Shown here piece by piece: positions 19,935 through 29,280 of a stretch of DNA of 64,000 bases. The first letter of the stretch is position 1, and each line of letters begins with the position of its first letter. The notes under the pieces were generated by a model that saw only the letters and a list, made by a program, of their open reading frames with translations, ran no database searches and had not been told where the DNA came from. A program made the translations under genes and the position numbers. The DNA is from Panacagrimonas sp052387695 (GTDB lineage: Bacteria; Pseudomonadota; Gammaproteobacteria; Nevskiales; Nevskiaceae), in assembly GCA_052387695.1 (NCBI GenBank), contig JBQTIX010000044.1, positions 54,620 to 118,619 of the forward strand, read 5' to 3'.

Positions 19935-20576
19935 TCAGGACGTATCGGAGAACACCGCGCTCGCGGCGATATAGCCGAGTGCCTTGGCGAGGCGGTTCAG
20001 TTCGGCGCCATCACGCTTGCCAACGTTCCGGATGCAGTAAGTGACGATCATCTCGCTCAGTGCATCCGCAACGTCGTTGTCGGCTGCCGGTCGGCTCAGG
20101 CCCTTGCGCTTGACCGTCGCCAGCGAGCGGCGGGTCTGCACACCGGTCCGATCGATCATTGCCTGGTACAGGCTGGCTACGCTGGGGTCGTGGGGTGCGG
20201 TGTCGCTCACCGCAGCGAGAATGGCCTGGTGTTTCCTGAAGGTCTGGACCACGCCGACCAGTGCTTGCTGGAGGTCCTTTCTCTGAGCGTCATCCGCATT
20301 GCCGAGCCAGGCGCCGGTGCTCGCGATCAACTCTTCGGTGACTTGGCCCATCAGGCGCGCCACGAGCTCGCCCTTGTCGCGGAAGTGCAGGTAGAACGTG
20401 GCACGCGAGATTCCCGCCTCCTGAGTGAGCTGCTCAACCGACAGGGCAGCGAAGCGCTGGCCTTTTTCCAGGAGTCGCTCCATCGCCGCAAGCAGGCGAT
20501 CCTCGATGGACTCCCTGGGCTGATGTCCAGGTTTGGCGCGCGTCGCTCGGGTCGGTCTGGATTCGATGCGGGGCAT
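19935..20576 (-). CDS. TetR-family transcriptional regulator
   Basis: About 213 aa from ATG 20576 (233 aa if read from 20636, but that start lies within the operator). The helix-turn-helix is LSVEQLTQEAGISRATFYLHF. It is divergent from the four-gene unit starting at 20699, with a palindrome between them. The C-terminal coding end runs into an IS21 remnant; the last residues (AASAVFSDTS) may therefore be slightly altered. Confidence 0.88.
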   Translation of the reverse strand: MPRIESRPTRATRAKPGHQPRESIEDRLLAAMERLLEKGQRFAALSVEQLTQEAGISRATFYLHFRDKGELVARLMGQVTEELIASTGAWLGNADDAQRKDLQQALVGVVQTFRKHQAILAAVSDTAPHDPSVASLYQAMIDRTGVQTRRSLATVKRKGLSRPAADNDVADALSEMIVTYCIRNVGKRDGAELNRLAKALGYIAASAVFSDTS

Positions 20577-20615
20577 GAGAGGGGGCGGAGGGAGTTGTGG
20601 ACCTCGATGGTCATA

Positions 20616-20636
20616 GTGTCGATTATAAATTGACAC
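20616..20636. promoter_or_regulatory. TetR operator overlapping a TATAAT -10 box
   Basis: GTGTC (20616-20620) and GACAC (20632-20636) form a palindrome around an AT-rich core. On the minus strand this core contains a perfect TATAAT, so binding would block the tetR promoter and probably the divergent one. Confidence 0.6.
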
Positions 20637-20698
20637 GATGTCTATAACATGGGAATCTCCCTCGATACTTCACCGCCTGCAACGAGAGGAGCGCGCCG

Positions 20699-21667
20699 AT
20701 GATCAAGCCACAGGATGCCGAGTTTCACTTCAAGGCCGACTCGCACTGGCAGTGGGTGGAAACGATCGCGCTCCCCTTCCACGTGCCGGGCACGACCTTG
20801 AACGGCATCGTCTACGTCCTGACGCGCCCGATGCTCGGCGTGTGCATGTGCGATGTCTCGCTGCACGATCGCATCACGGATCTCTGGGAGGAGCAGCTCT
20901 ACATCGATAACCAGCAGCATCTGCCCTGCCCGAAGTCCCTGCTGTCGTTCTCGCTGCCAAACGGGCTCACGGTCGAGGCGACAGAGCCGACGCGCCGCTA
21001 CAAGGTGAAGTACGAGGGCATCGACGACACGCGCTTCGAGCTCGACTTCGTCGCGCTGCATGATCCCTACGATCTCAACGATCCGGAAATGGATCCGATG
21101 GCCGCCAAGCGGGCGAACCCGGCCTGGGATACCTCGTGGTCTGGACACTACGACGTCACGTATCGCGTGACCGGCGAACTGGTGGCGCGTGGCAGGCGCT
21201 ACGTCGTCGACTGCGTGGACACCGGTGATCGCAGCTGGGGCCCGCGGCCCGAGCGTGACAATTCCTCGGTGATCTGGTGGCACGCGAGCTTCGACGAAGC
21301 GCTGACCGTGCACCTGTTCACGGGTCACGACATCGCCAGGACCAATGCCATGGGGCCGCACGTCAGCGGCTACGTGCTCGACCAGGGCAAGCTCTACGGC
21401 ATCGCGTCCTCACGCGGCACGCAGGAATATCGCAAGGCCGTGCCGATGGGCGGCGAACTGGAAGTCACCGACGTACGCGGCAAGACGTTCGCGATGAGCT
21501 ACTCCGCACTCAACTCCTGCTATTGGGCGCCGTATCCCTCGAACACCTATCTGCAATCCTTTCTGCGAGTGAACCATGCGGGACGACTAGGCTATGGTGT
21601 GCAACAGGTCGGCCTCAGCCGCGCCTACCTGACCCGCAACCGCGACGCGATCCGCGCACGCTGCTGA
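20699..21667 (+). CDS. Uncharacterised protein, paralogue of the gene at 23484
   Basis: 322 aa with an AGAGGAG ribosome binding site. No signal peptide or membrane span. Sequence is rich in beta-type segments (WSGHYDVTYRVTGELVARGRRY, GDRSWGPRPERDNSS), and the D-R-S-W-G-x-R motif resembles hydroxyneurosporene synthase/AttH-type or DUF7064/7065-type proteins; this is from memory and uncertain. It probably binds or acts on a hydrophobic substrate. It is the first gene of a four-gene operon. Confidence 0.75.
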   Translation: MIKPQDAEFHFKADSHWQWVETIALPFHVPGTTLNGIVYVLTRPMLGVCMCDVSLHDRITDLWEEQLYIDNQQHLPCPKSLLSFSLPNGLTVEATEPTRRYKVKYEGIDDTRFELDFVALHDPYDLNDPEMDPMAAKRANPAWDTSWSGHYDVTYRVTGELVARGRRYVVDCVDTGDRSWGPRPERDNSSVIWWHASFDEALTVHLFTGHDIARTNAMGPHVSGYVLDQGKLYGIASSRGTQEYRKAVPMGGELEVTDVRGKTFAMSYSALNSCYWAPYPSNTYLQSFLRVNHAGRLGYGVQQVGLSRAYLTRNRDAIRARC

Positions 21668-21716
21668 GCACGCGGCCGCCGCGCCGGGGATAACAACGAC
21701 AACAAGAGGAGACCGC

Positions 21717-22913
21717 ATGCCCATCCTGGACAAGAACCGTCCGACCGCCGAGTGGATCGCGCAGCTGCGAACGCGCTTTCCCTGCGAGCGCGAGCTGGAT
21801 CGCGTGCTCACGCGCAAGCTCGAGCGTCGAGCCGGCCCGCCCTACGCGCCGCTGAGCCTGCAGACCTTGCAGACCGGCACCGAGGCGCTGTTGCGCAGCC
21901 AGTTGAAGGACAGCTTCGAGATCACCGAGGCCCGCTGGCTCTCCGGCGGTGCGTCGAAATTGCAGATGGCCTTCGTGCTGCACTGGAACCAGCCCGGCGT
22001 CGGCCGCACCTCGACGCCGCTGGTGCTGCGCATGGAGCCTTCCGAGGCGATCACCGAAACGAGCCGCCTGCGCGAATACCAACTGATCAAGGCGCTGGAG
22101 GGCGTGGTGCCGGTGCCGCCAACCTACTGGATCGATGCCTACGGCGAATTCCTGCCGTATCCGGCCATCGTCTACGGCTTCGCCAAGGGCGTGGCCAAGC
22201 CGACGCGCTCCAGCAGCGGGGTCACCGGCGTGGGCACCTTCATGCCGCCGGACGTGCGCGCAACACTGGGCAAGGACTTCCTCGAACATCTCGCGACCAC
22301 GCACACTTTCGACTGGCGCAAGGCGGATCTATCGTCCTACGACGCGCCTGCGCTGGGCACCCAGGCCGTGGAGCGGCACCTCAACCGCTGGGAGCGCGTG
22401 TGGGAGGAAGATGCCAACGAAGACGTGCCGCTGATGCGCCTGGCAATGGGCTGGCTGCGACGGAACATGCCGCCGGTCGATCACGTCTCGATCGTCCACG
22501 GTGACTATCGTGTCGGCAACTTCCTGTTCACCGAGGACGACAACCGGATCTCCGCGTTGCTCGACTGGGAGCTCGGCTATCTCGGTGATCGCCACGAGGA
22601 TCTGTCGTGGGCGACCAAGACCTTCTTTGGCCACATGGACGAGAGCGGCAAGACCTTCCTCGTCGGCGGTCTCATGCCTCTCGAAGAATTCTTCGCGCGC
22701 TACGAACAGGCCTCGGGTCTGACGGTCGACCGACGGCGGCTTACGTACTACGACATCCTCAACAACTACAAGGGCGTCGCCATCGTGCTCGCCACAGGCT
22801 ACCGCGCGCCGCGCAACGGCAAGACACATCAGGACGTGCTGGTCGGCTGGCTCGCCGGCATCTCCTACAGCCTGCTCGAAGAACTCCGCAACCAACTGGC
22901 AGAGGTGCTGTAG
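21717..22913 (+). CDS. APH/ACAD10-like phosphotransferase
   Basis: 398 aa. Kinase-like fold: Brenner-type catalytic loop VHGDYRVGNFLF (HGDxxxxN) near residue 260 and the metal-binding DWELGYLGD. This family includes aminoglycoside phosphotransferases and the acyl-CoA dehydrogenase-associated kinases that phosphorylate hydroxyacids or choline-like substrates. Given the neighbours, catabolism of an alcohol or hydroxyacid is more likely than drug resistance. Starts with ATG at 21717 after GAGGAG. Confidence 0.88.
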   Translation: MPILDKNRPTAEWIAQLRTRFPCERELDRVLTRKLERRAGPPYAPLSLQTLQTGTEALLRSQLKDSFEITEARWLSGGASKLQMAFVLHWNQPGVGRTSTPLVLRMEPSEAITETSRLREYQLIKALEGVVPVPPTYWIDAYGEFLPYPAIVYGFAKGVAKPTRSSSGVTGVGTFMPPDVRATLGKDFLEHLATTHTFDWRKADLSSYDAPALGTQAVERHLNRWERVWEEDANEDVPLMRLAMGWLRRNMPPVDHVSIVHGDYRVGNFLFTEDDNRISALLDWELGYLGDRHEDLSWATKTFFGHMDESGKTFLVGGLMPLEEFFARYEQASGLTVDRRRLTYYDILNNYKGVAIVLATGYRAPRNGKTHQDVLVGWLAGISYSLLEELRNQLAEVL

Positions 22914-22915
22914 AT

Positions 22916-23458
22916 ATGGAACTTCGCGCCACTTTCCAGATCCCCATGCTGATCAAGGCCCTGACCGACGTGGTGCTGCCGGCGGTCGATCCCGACAACA
23001 AGCTCGCGCAGGAGCAGGCGCAGCTCATCATCGGCAGCCTGCATCTCATCGCGCAGCGGATGCCGCTGCAGTACCGCTACGATCGCCACGAGCTCGGCAG
23101 CTTTCTCGAACTTGCGAGACAGCTTGCGCATGGGGCCACCGGCTCGCCGGAAATGGCATCGGCTGCTTCGTCATTGGCATCGAGTGTTGCGACGGGCCGC
23201 GAGGTATTCGCGCGCGTAGGTGCTGAGCCCGGTGAAATCGAAACGGCCAACCTCGCGCTGCGCGAATCCATTGGCCTCGTGGTCCAGGCGGCCGCCACGC
23301 TTCGCGACGAGCCGCGGCGTAAGGCGATCGAGTCCGCGGTCATGGCGCACTCAAAAGAGATGCTGCTCCGCGAGCGCGCCTGGCTCGCGATGCAAGGCTG
23401 GGAAGGCAAGGACCACGCCTTGCCAGCGGTCGAGTCCTTGATCGGCGCCCGCGCTTGA
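22916..23458 (+). CDS. Hypothetical helical protein of the APH operon
   Basis: 180 aa, almost entirely amphipathic helix (for example LRDEPRRKAIESAVMAHSKEM), no cysteine cluster, no membrane span and no motif that I recognise. It starts 2 nt after the phosphotransferase stop, so the two are coupled and may form a complex. Confidence 0.75.
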   Translation: MELRATFQIPMLIKALTDVVLPAVDPDNKLAQEQAQLIIGSLHLIAQRMPLQYRYDRHELGSFLELARQLAHGATGSPEMASAASSLASSVATGREVFARVGAEPGEIETANLALRESIGLVVQAAATLRDEPRRKAIESAVMAHSKEMLLRERAWLAMQGWEGKDHALPAVESLIGARA

Positions 23459-23483
23459 ATCGCCACAACCCAGGAGAAACCCG

Positions 23484-24401
23484 TTGAAACAGGATCACGC
23501 GAAATACGAAGGCTTCATCGCCGGCGACGGCAATCCACGCTGGAGCCAGAGCTTCTACTACAACGGCTACGACCCCAAGACCCGTAGCGGCGTGTTCATC
23601 CGTATCGGCCTGCTGGAGAACCAGCGCGAGTCCAATAGCTGGCTGGTCGCCTTCCAGGATGGATCGCCGGTGTTCACGCGCACCAATCTCAACCTGCCGT
23701 ACACCGAGCAGCGCCCGGCAGGAGGGATCGGCATCGCCGGAATGCGCGTGCACGCCGAAGTGCCGCTGAAGAAGACCCGCATCACGTTCGAATCCCAGGA
23801 CTTCTCGCTCGACCTGTGCTGGGACGAACTCCATCCGATGGTGGACTGCATCGCGATGTCGCAGGACAAGGAGGGCTCTTTTGCCAACGAGATCGCCCAT
23901 ATTCATCTCGAAGGTGTGTCCACCGTGACCGGGCATTGGGTCCATCGTGGCCAGCGCACCGACTTCAACGGCAAAGGCTTCCGTGACATCGCCGCCGGTC
24001 CGCGCAACTGGGACGCGCTGAGACACTACCGGCTGGCCTGGCCGGTGTTCGACAACGGCATGGCGCTGGCGGGCATCCACGGCATTTCCACCGGCGGCCA
24101 GTCCGCTTACATGCGCATGTTCCACGACGGCGAGCGCTGGCTGCGCGTCAAGCAGATCGACGATCGCATGACGTTCAGCGAGGACGGCCTGTCGGTGGTC
24201 AGCGCGCAGTGGAGTTTCGTCGATGAAAAAGATCGGAAGTTCGAGTTCACAGCGAGGCCGATGTTCAGCTGGTTGTTCCCGCTCGACACCTTCGTGCTGC
24301 GTGAACAGTTGATGGAGTTCCGCCTGGCTGACGGCACCCTCGGCTACGGTCTGTACGAGACCGGCTATCGCCTGCCCTGGAAGGGAATCGAAAACCCGTG
24401 A
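23484..24401 (+). CDS. Uncharacterised protein, paralogue of the gene at 20699
   Basis: 305 aa with a TTG start at 23484 behind GGAGAA. Beta-rich, with GNPRWSQSFYYNGYDPKTRSG and a late GLYETGYRLPWKG. It shares general layout (GTLGYGLYETG versus GRLGYGVQQVG) with the 20699 protein, so the operon is built from two related folds around a kinase. I know of no experimentally assigned function. Confidence 0.75.
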   Translation: MKQDHAKYEGFIAGDGNPRWSQSFYYNGYDPKTRSGVFIRIGLLENQRESNSWLVAFQDGSPVFTRTNLNLPYTEQRPAGGIGIAGMRVHAEVPLKKTRITFESQDFSLDLCWDELHPMVDCIAMSQDKEGSFANEIAHIHLEGVSTVTGHWVHRGQRTDFNGKGFRDIAAGPRNWDALRHYRLAWPVFDNGMALAGIHGISTGGQSAYMRMFHDGERWLRVKQIDDRMTFSEDGLSVVSAQWSFVDEKDRKFEFTARPMFSWLFPLDTFVLREQLMEFRLADGTLGYGLYETGYRLPWKGIENP

Positions 24402-24465
24402 CGTCTGAGCTTCGTATCACTGGAGTGAGCGCTACACGAGCGGCCTTGGACGCCATGTAGGCGCC

Positions 24466-25305
24466 TTATGGTTGGCGAAAACGAGTCTCTACTACGCCGT
24501 GGTCTTCGCGAAGGCTTAGCACAACGTCTGCTCGCTCCGGCATCACGCGCAGAGCATGAGTGGTCAGCCGCTCGTAGTGTTTGATGAACCGCTCCAGCTG
24601 AGTTCGAGATTGCAGGCCAAGGGCCGAACGGCCGGCCACTCGCGCCGTGTCTTGCTCCTGCAGCCAACGCCAGCGTCGCACACACTCGAAGTCGGGAACA
24701 CGCAGGAACACCGAGGCGTCCAGCAGCGAGAACCACTCTGCGTACGAAGCCCCGAGATGCTGGTTGACGATGTGGCGCCAGCGACCATCGGCGTCCTCGC
24801 TGGCTTCGAGATCGTTGGCAGGTATGTCCAGTTCGGATTGCGTCTGCGGCGGCACGCCCACGCACCAGCCTTCAAAAAGGACGAGATCGACGGGGCCCTC
24901 GACGGTTGGCCAATCGATTGCCGGCATCCTGTCGTCGTCGGCTTTCGAGAACTCCGGCAGCGCCCGTTTCTCCCCCGGCTGCAGGCTGCGCAGTTTCTGA
25001 AGCGTCTCGATCCCCAGATTTGGGTCGTGAGTGCCCGGCACCCCGCGCGTCGCGAATAGCGGATGGACCTCCATCGCGAGGGTTTGGCGGACCGTGCGAG
25101 GCAGATAGAAATCATCCAGCGAAAGCACGATGGCCCGCAGTCCGTGTTCGGAGGAGAGTTCGGCCTTCAGGAAGACTGCGGCCGTGCTTTTTCCAGATCC
25201 CTGCGCACCGCTTATTCCGAAGATCGGACATCGTTGCTCAGCCTTGCGTCGGACCATCCATACGGCCAACTCGCGATAGGACTCTTGCGTTCGTGAATCC
25301 AGCAT
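24466..25305 (-). CDS. P-loop kinase of the glycerate/pantothenate kinase group (YggC-like)
   Basis: 279 aa. Walker A GAQGSGKSTAAVF, the strand VLSLDDFYLP with the DDFY motif of the phosphoribulokinase/uridine kinase group, and LVLFEGWCVG (Walker B-like, EGW). This matches D-glycerate 3-kinase-like proteins. The substrate is likely a small hydroxyacid, but this is family inference. It stands alone and converges on the 23484 gene. Confidence 0.85.
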   Translation of the reverse strand: MLDSRTQESYRELAVWMVRRKAEQRCPIFGISGAQGSGKSTAAVFLKAELSSEHGLRAIVLSLDDFYLPRTVRQTLAMEVHPLFATRGVPGTHDPNLGIETLQKLRSLQPGEKRALPEFSKADDDRMPAIDWPTVEGPVDLVLFEGWCVGVPPQTQSELDIPANDLEASEDADGRWRHIVNQHLGASYAEWFSLLDASVFLRVPDFECVRRWRWLQEQDTARVAGRSALGLQSRTQLERFIKHYERLTTHALRVMPERADVVLSLREDHGVVETRFRQP

Positions 25306-25356
25306 TTCCCAAGTCTGAACGTTAATCGCGGCGGCGGGAAACGCTGAGGTCTATTC

Positions 25357-25464
25357 CAGGACCGTAGATGCTATGACCCGCGGCGCCTGAGCTAGCCTCA
25401 TCAGTTTCTCAGGCGAAGGAGACGAGCGATGCAGACGACGCGGGTCATAGCATCTACGGTCCTG
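25357..25464. repeat. Perfect 26-bp inverted repeat element
   Basis: 25357-25382 and 25439-25464 are exact reverse complements (26 of 26), enclosing 56 bp that themselves pair as GCGCCTGAG/CTCAGGCG. The right arm ends directly before the stop codon of the 25465 gene. The stretch GAAGGAGACGAGCGATG inside looks like an RBS and start codon, suggesting a relic of an insertion sequence. Confidence 0.7.
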
Positions 25465-25716
25465 TCAGCTCGCGATCTCCAGTCGTTTCTCGATTCGTTC
25501 CGTTCGACTCGACATCCGATCCACTCGCGACGATAAACCAGCGTAGTCCTCATGCAAGCCACTGATGTCCCGATGCATCAGCGACAGTCGCTCCTCGACC
25601 CGCTGCATGCGCAGGGTCATGTCATCGATTCTCTCGACGATCGAATCCACGCGACCCCGGATGTGTCGCAAGTGCTCGAGGACCAAGCTTTCGACCTTCG
25701 TTGCTTCTTCTGCCAT
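25465..25716 (-). CDS. Small coiled-coil protein
   Basis: About 83 aa from ATG 25716, chosen because GGAGCGG lies just upstream; further in-frame starts reach 25740. The whole chain is a heptad-like coil (ESLVLEHLRHIRGRVDSI, RVEERLSLMHRDISGL). Similar short coils are frequent in proteobacterial accessory regions with no assigned function. Confidence 0.65.
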   Translation of the reverse strand: MAEEATKVESLVLEHLRHIRGRVDSIVERIDDMTLRMQRVEERLSLMHRDISGLHEDYAGLSSRVDRMSSRTERIEKRLEIAS

Positions 25717-25745
25717 AACCCGCTCCATTTTTACCAGCATAGCTT

Positions 25746-25994
25746 AGCCCGCCTTATTCACGAGGACGCCGGAGAACCCCTTGGCTATTGCCCACCCTTT
25801 CGGCGATCGGAGAGTCCATGCATTCACCCAGCGGCGAGCGGGTTCTCCGGCTGGATCGGCGCTGGCCCGGTTGCGGCGCGCATCGCTCGGTCTTCACTCG
25901 TCCCATAGAACCACTATGGGACTCGCTCCAGACCTTCGCGCTACGCGTCCTCGCCGACGGCTACCGCTTGATCTCCTCATGAATAAGGCGGGCT
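25746..25994. repeat. Short IS-derived element with 21-bp terminal inverted repeats
   Basis: Left end AGCCCGCCTTATTCACGAGG (25746-25765) and right end CCTCATGAATAAGGCGGGCT (25975-25994) match in all but one position. The 249 bp between carry no intact transposase. It lies just upstream of the broken kinase gene. This is a non-autonomous element or internal deletion derivative. Confidence 0.75.
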
Positions 25995-26093
25995 CAGAAG
26001 TTGAAGCTCTGCCCATCAACGCCGCCCGCGGTTCTCCCGGCCGATCATCAGCGTCATGATTTCATGCAGGCGCAATGACGAAGACCCGATCCC

Positions 26094-27735
26094 ATGACCG
26101 AATCCGATCCTTCCGTTCCGTCCGATTCCCGCTTCCAGCGCGTCGAGGCGCTGTTCAACGCCGTCTGCGATCTGACGCCGGACCAGGCCGCGCGCTATCT
26201 CGACACGCACTGCCCGGACGCGGGCGAACGCGCCGAAGTGGAGTCGCTCCTGGGCGCGGAGGGGGGCGCCGAACAGCAACTCTCCTCGATCGTCCCCGAC
26301 GCGCTCAATGCCGACGCCGTGCAAGCCGCCGACGCCATGATCGGCCAGACCCTCGGTGCCTGGAGACTGGAGAGCACCCTGGGCCACGGCGGCATGGGCA
26401 CCGTGTACCGGGCCGAGCGTATCGACGGTGAGTACTCGCAGACCGCTGCGCTCAAGCTGATGCGCGACATCGGTCCCTCGCGGGAACTCTCCGCGCGCTT
26501 CATCGCCGAACGGCAGATCCTGGCGCGGCTGGATCATCCGGGCATCGCCCGACTGCTCGACGGGGCGGCACCTGGAACGGCGCGCCCTGGCTGGCGATGG
26601 AGCGCATCGACGGCGAGCCGATCGACACCTGGTGTGCGCGACACGGTCTGCGCGAGCGGCTGAACCTGTTTCGCCAGGTCTGCACCGCGGTCCAGTACGC
26701 TCACCGGAACCTGGTCGTCCATCGGGACCTGAAGCCCTCGAATATCCTGGTCACCGCCGAGGGCCTGCCCAAGCTGCTCGACTTCGGTATTGCCAAGCTG
26801 CTCGACGACGACTCTGCCGACGAGCGCACCCGCACCCAGTTCCGCATGCTCACACCGGAGTACGCCAGTCCGGAACAACTGCTCGGCGAACCCATCACGA
26901 CCGCCAGCGATGTTTATTCTCTCGGCGTCCTGCTGTACCGGCTGCTGACCGGCCTGTCGCCGTACGCCACCACTGCGGACGGCAAGCGCAACCCGGTGGC
27001 GCAGGCGATCACCGAAGGCGAGATCACGAGGCCGAGCCTGGCCGCGCTGCGCAAACAGGCCCAGCCGCCGAGCGCCGCCGACCAGCAACTCGCCCGCAGT
27101 CTGCGTGGCGATCTCGACGCCATCGTGATGCAGGCCCTGCGGCGCCAGCCCGCAGATCGTTACGGCTCGGCCGAAGCGCTCGGCGAGGACTTGCAACGGC
27201 ATCTGGACCTGTTGCCGGTCAGAGCCAGAAGGGAAGGGTCGCGATACCTCATCGCCAAGTTTGCAAGAAGGCGCTGGCGCGCCATCGCCGCGACCGCCGC
27301 AGCGCTCGTCACGCTGATCGCAACGGTCACGTTCTACACCGTGCAGCTCGACCAAAGACGCAGCGAAGCCGAGACCGCACGCAAGGAATCCGATCGCGAA
27401 CGCGCCAACGCCGAGGCCATCTCCAAATTCATGGTGGATCTGATCACCCAGGACAACCCGTACAAGGCCGACTCCAAGGGCAAGACCCTGCGCGAGGTGG
27501 TTGAAGAAGCCGGCAAACGCGCCCGGGAAGAACTCAAGGACCAGCCGCTGGCGGCCGCAAATCTTCTGAAAGCGATTGCCGAATCGCTGTCTGCCAACGG
27601 CGAATTCCATGCGACCGAGCAGTTGAGGCTCGATACCATCGGCTTGTATGACAGCGCCCTCGGCGAGGGTTCGGAGCCCGCCATGGAACTTCGGCTGCAA
27701 CTGATCAGCGATTACGCCAACAGTTCTACCTACTT
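26094..27735 (+). pseudogene. Ser/Thr protein kinase (PknB/TPR type), frameshifted and 3'-truncated
   Basis: Frame 1 from 26094 encodes the N-terminal part with the glycine loop LGHGGMGTVYRAE and ends after RLDHPGIARLLDG. The next frame (from about 26570) resumes with GAPWLAMERIDGE, then VVHRDLKPSNIL (catalytic loop), LLDFGIAKLL (DFG), the activation segment and a membrane helix at 27286-27350. The break lies within 'GACGGGGCGGCACC' (one-base indel). After QLISDYAN near 27730 the TPR part typical of such kinases stops and unrelated sequence begins. It is therefore dead unless the indel is a sequencing error. Confidence 0.85.
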
Positions 27736-28006
27736 AATCGTTATTCGGCAGCAAAACCGGACATGGGCCGGAAGGCAGCAAGGAAATGAGGTGGGGGCAG
27801 GCTTGCGAACCCCGGCAGGTTCCCGCGAAAAGCGCTATTGACCCGGCCAGCAGATACACCGGACCAAGAGCCTGTCCAAGCGACCCGATCACGTGTGTCT
27901 GAGGGGCCAAGGATTTGCTGGCCACTGATAACGGCGACACGAGGCTCAGCCATGAGCTGCGTCGCAGTCCTATCTGCACATCGATCGAAGCCGAATGAAA
28001 CGGCCA
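27736..28006. other. Intergenic after kinase truncation point, no intact gene
   Basis: No intact ORF. A minus-strand frame (IGSLGQALGPVYLLAGSIAL) looks like a hydrophobic protein remnant but is too short to assign. This is probably the scar of the event that removed the kinase 3' end. Confidence 0.4.
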
Positions 28007-29050
28007 TCAGGGCGCGGCGCCCGCGGAGTCCTCGGCGGATTTGGCGGGCTCGGCGATTTGCGGGACGGGCAGCGGCGGAGATGGAATTTCCTCGCGCACC
28101 ACGCGAAACCCGAACGCGTCGCCACTGCCGTCGGCATTGTCCGCGTCGCGATTGGCCGAGCGCAGCGAGCGTGGGTTGTTGCCCCAGCCGCCGCCGCGGT
28201 TGACGCGCTTGCCGCAGTCCGGGCCGGTGACCCAGGCGGAGCCGTCGGTGGGCGCATCGGTATAGTCGCTGTGCCAGCAGTCCTGAACCCATTCCCAGAC
28301 GTTGCCGTGCATGTCGTGCAGGCCCCAGGGATTGGGCGGGAAACTGCCGACCGGAGCGGTGTGGGCGAAGGCGTCGATGCAGAGGACGTTCCAGGTCCAG
28401 TTGGGGTGCTGGCTGAGGCCGGAAAGATCGAGGGTATTGGCGAAGTCGCAGGCTTCTCCGGAGGCATCGCCCCAGCTGTAGCTGCTCACGGTGCCGGCGC
28501 GCGCAGCGTATTCCCACTCCGCTTCGCTGGGCAGCCGGTAGGTCTGCCCGGTCCTGCGGCTGAGCCAGGCGACATATTGCTGGGCGTCGATCCAGTCGAC
28601 GTTGATCACCGGGCGAAAGCCGCGGCCCCAGCCCTCGTCGTCCGGCCGTTTCTGGCAGCCCCCGTCGTCGTGACAGGTGTCCCATTCGAAGAAGGTGGTC
28701 TCGTGACGGCCGATGGAAAACGACGCGATGCTCACCTCGCGAACCGGCTGTTCGTAGGCGTGCCCGACTCCTCCGGTCTCGCCCATGAGGAATGTGCCAC
28801 TGGGCAGCCGGATCATCTCGGGGGTTTCGCTACAGTCGCGGAACGGGGTGAACGGCTGCGGGCTGAGGGCTTGTTCCAGGCGTTCGCAGGTTTTCGGTGC
28901 GGGCGGGGTTGCAGCCCTGGCCACCGGCCTCTTTGTGGCGGGCCGGGCTTTCTTTACCGGAGCAGGAACGGGTGCCGCCGGCTCCTGCGCGTACGCCGCG
29001 GTGCTTGCAACGGCCATGAGCATGGCGAGTCCGGCCCTCCAGCGAATCAT
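28007..29050 (-). CDS. Formylglycine-generating-enzyme/SUMF1-family protein
   Basis: 347 aa with a signal peptide (cut near AYA-QE), a P/A/K-rich linker and an FGE-sulfatase domain: MIRLPSGTFLMGE, YRLPSEAEWEYAARAG, DMHGNVWEWVQD and GGGWGNNPRSLRSANR with FGFRVVR at the end. The classical catalytic Cys pair of true FGE is not clearly present, so it may be a periplasmic binding or modification protein. Such genes often sit next to TPR-type Ser/Thr kinases, as here. Confidence 0.9.
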   Translation of the reverse strand: MIRWRAGLAMLMAVASTAAYAQEPAAPVPAPVKKARPATKRPVARAATPPAPKTCERLEQALSPQPFTPFRDCSETPEMIRLPSGTFLMGETGGVGHAYEQPVREVSIASFSIGRHETTFFEWDTCHDDGGCQKRPDDEGWGRGFRPVINVDWIDAQQYVAWLSRRTGQTYRLPSEAEWEYAARAGTVSSYSWGDASGEACDFANTLDLSGLSQHPNWTWNVLCIDAFAHTAPVGSFPPNPWGLHDMHGNVWEWVQDCWHSDYTDAPTDGSAWVTGPDCGKRVNRGGGWGNNPRSLRSANRDADNADGSGDAFGFRVVREEIPSPPLPVPQIAEPAKSAEDSAGAAP

Positions 29051-29280
29051 CGAAATCTATCCTCCATCACGATCTGCATCATATCGGCACGAGATTTGGC
29101 CGGAAGCCGGGCTTTCACTCAGGGCGCCGGCCTCGATCCACCGCCCCCACCCGGTACGCGCCCCGCGCATCGATCACGCGGCGGGTGAGGAACCGCGGCT
29201 CCATCGTCTTTCCGGCCATGCCGGACGCAACATGGAAGGCTTGGCTAGACTTCACCGGACTTCGCCTCGTTCATTCCCGC

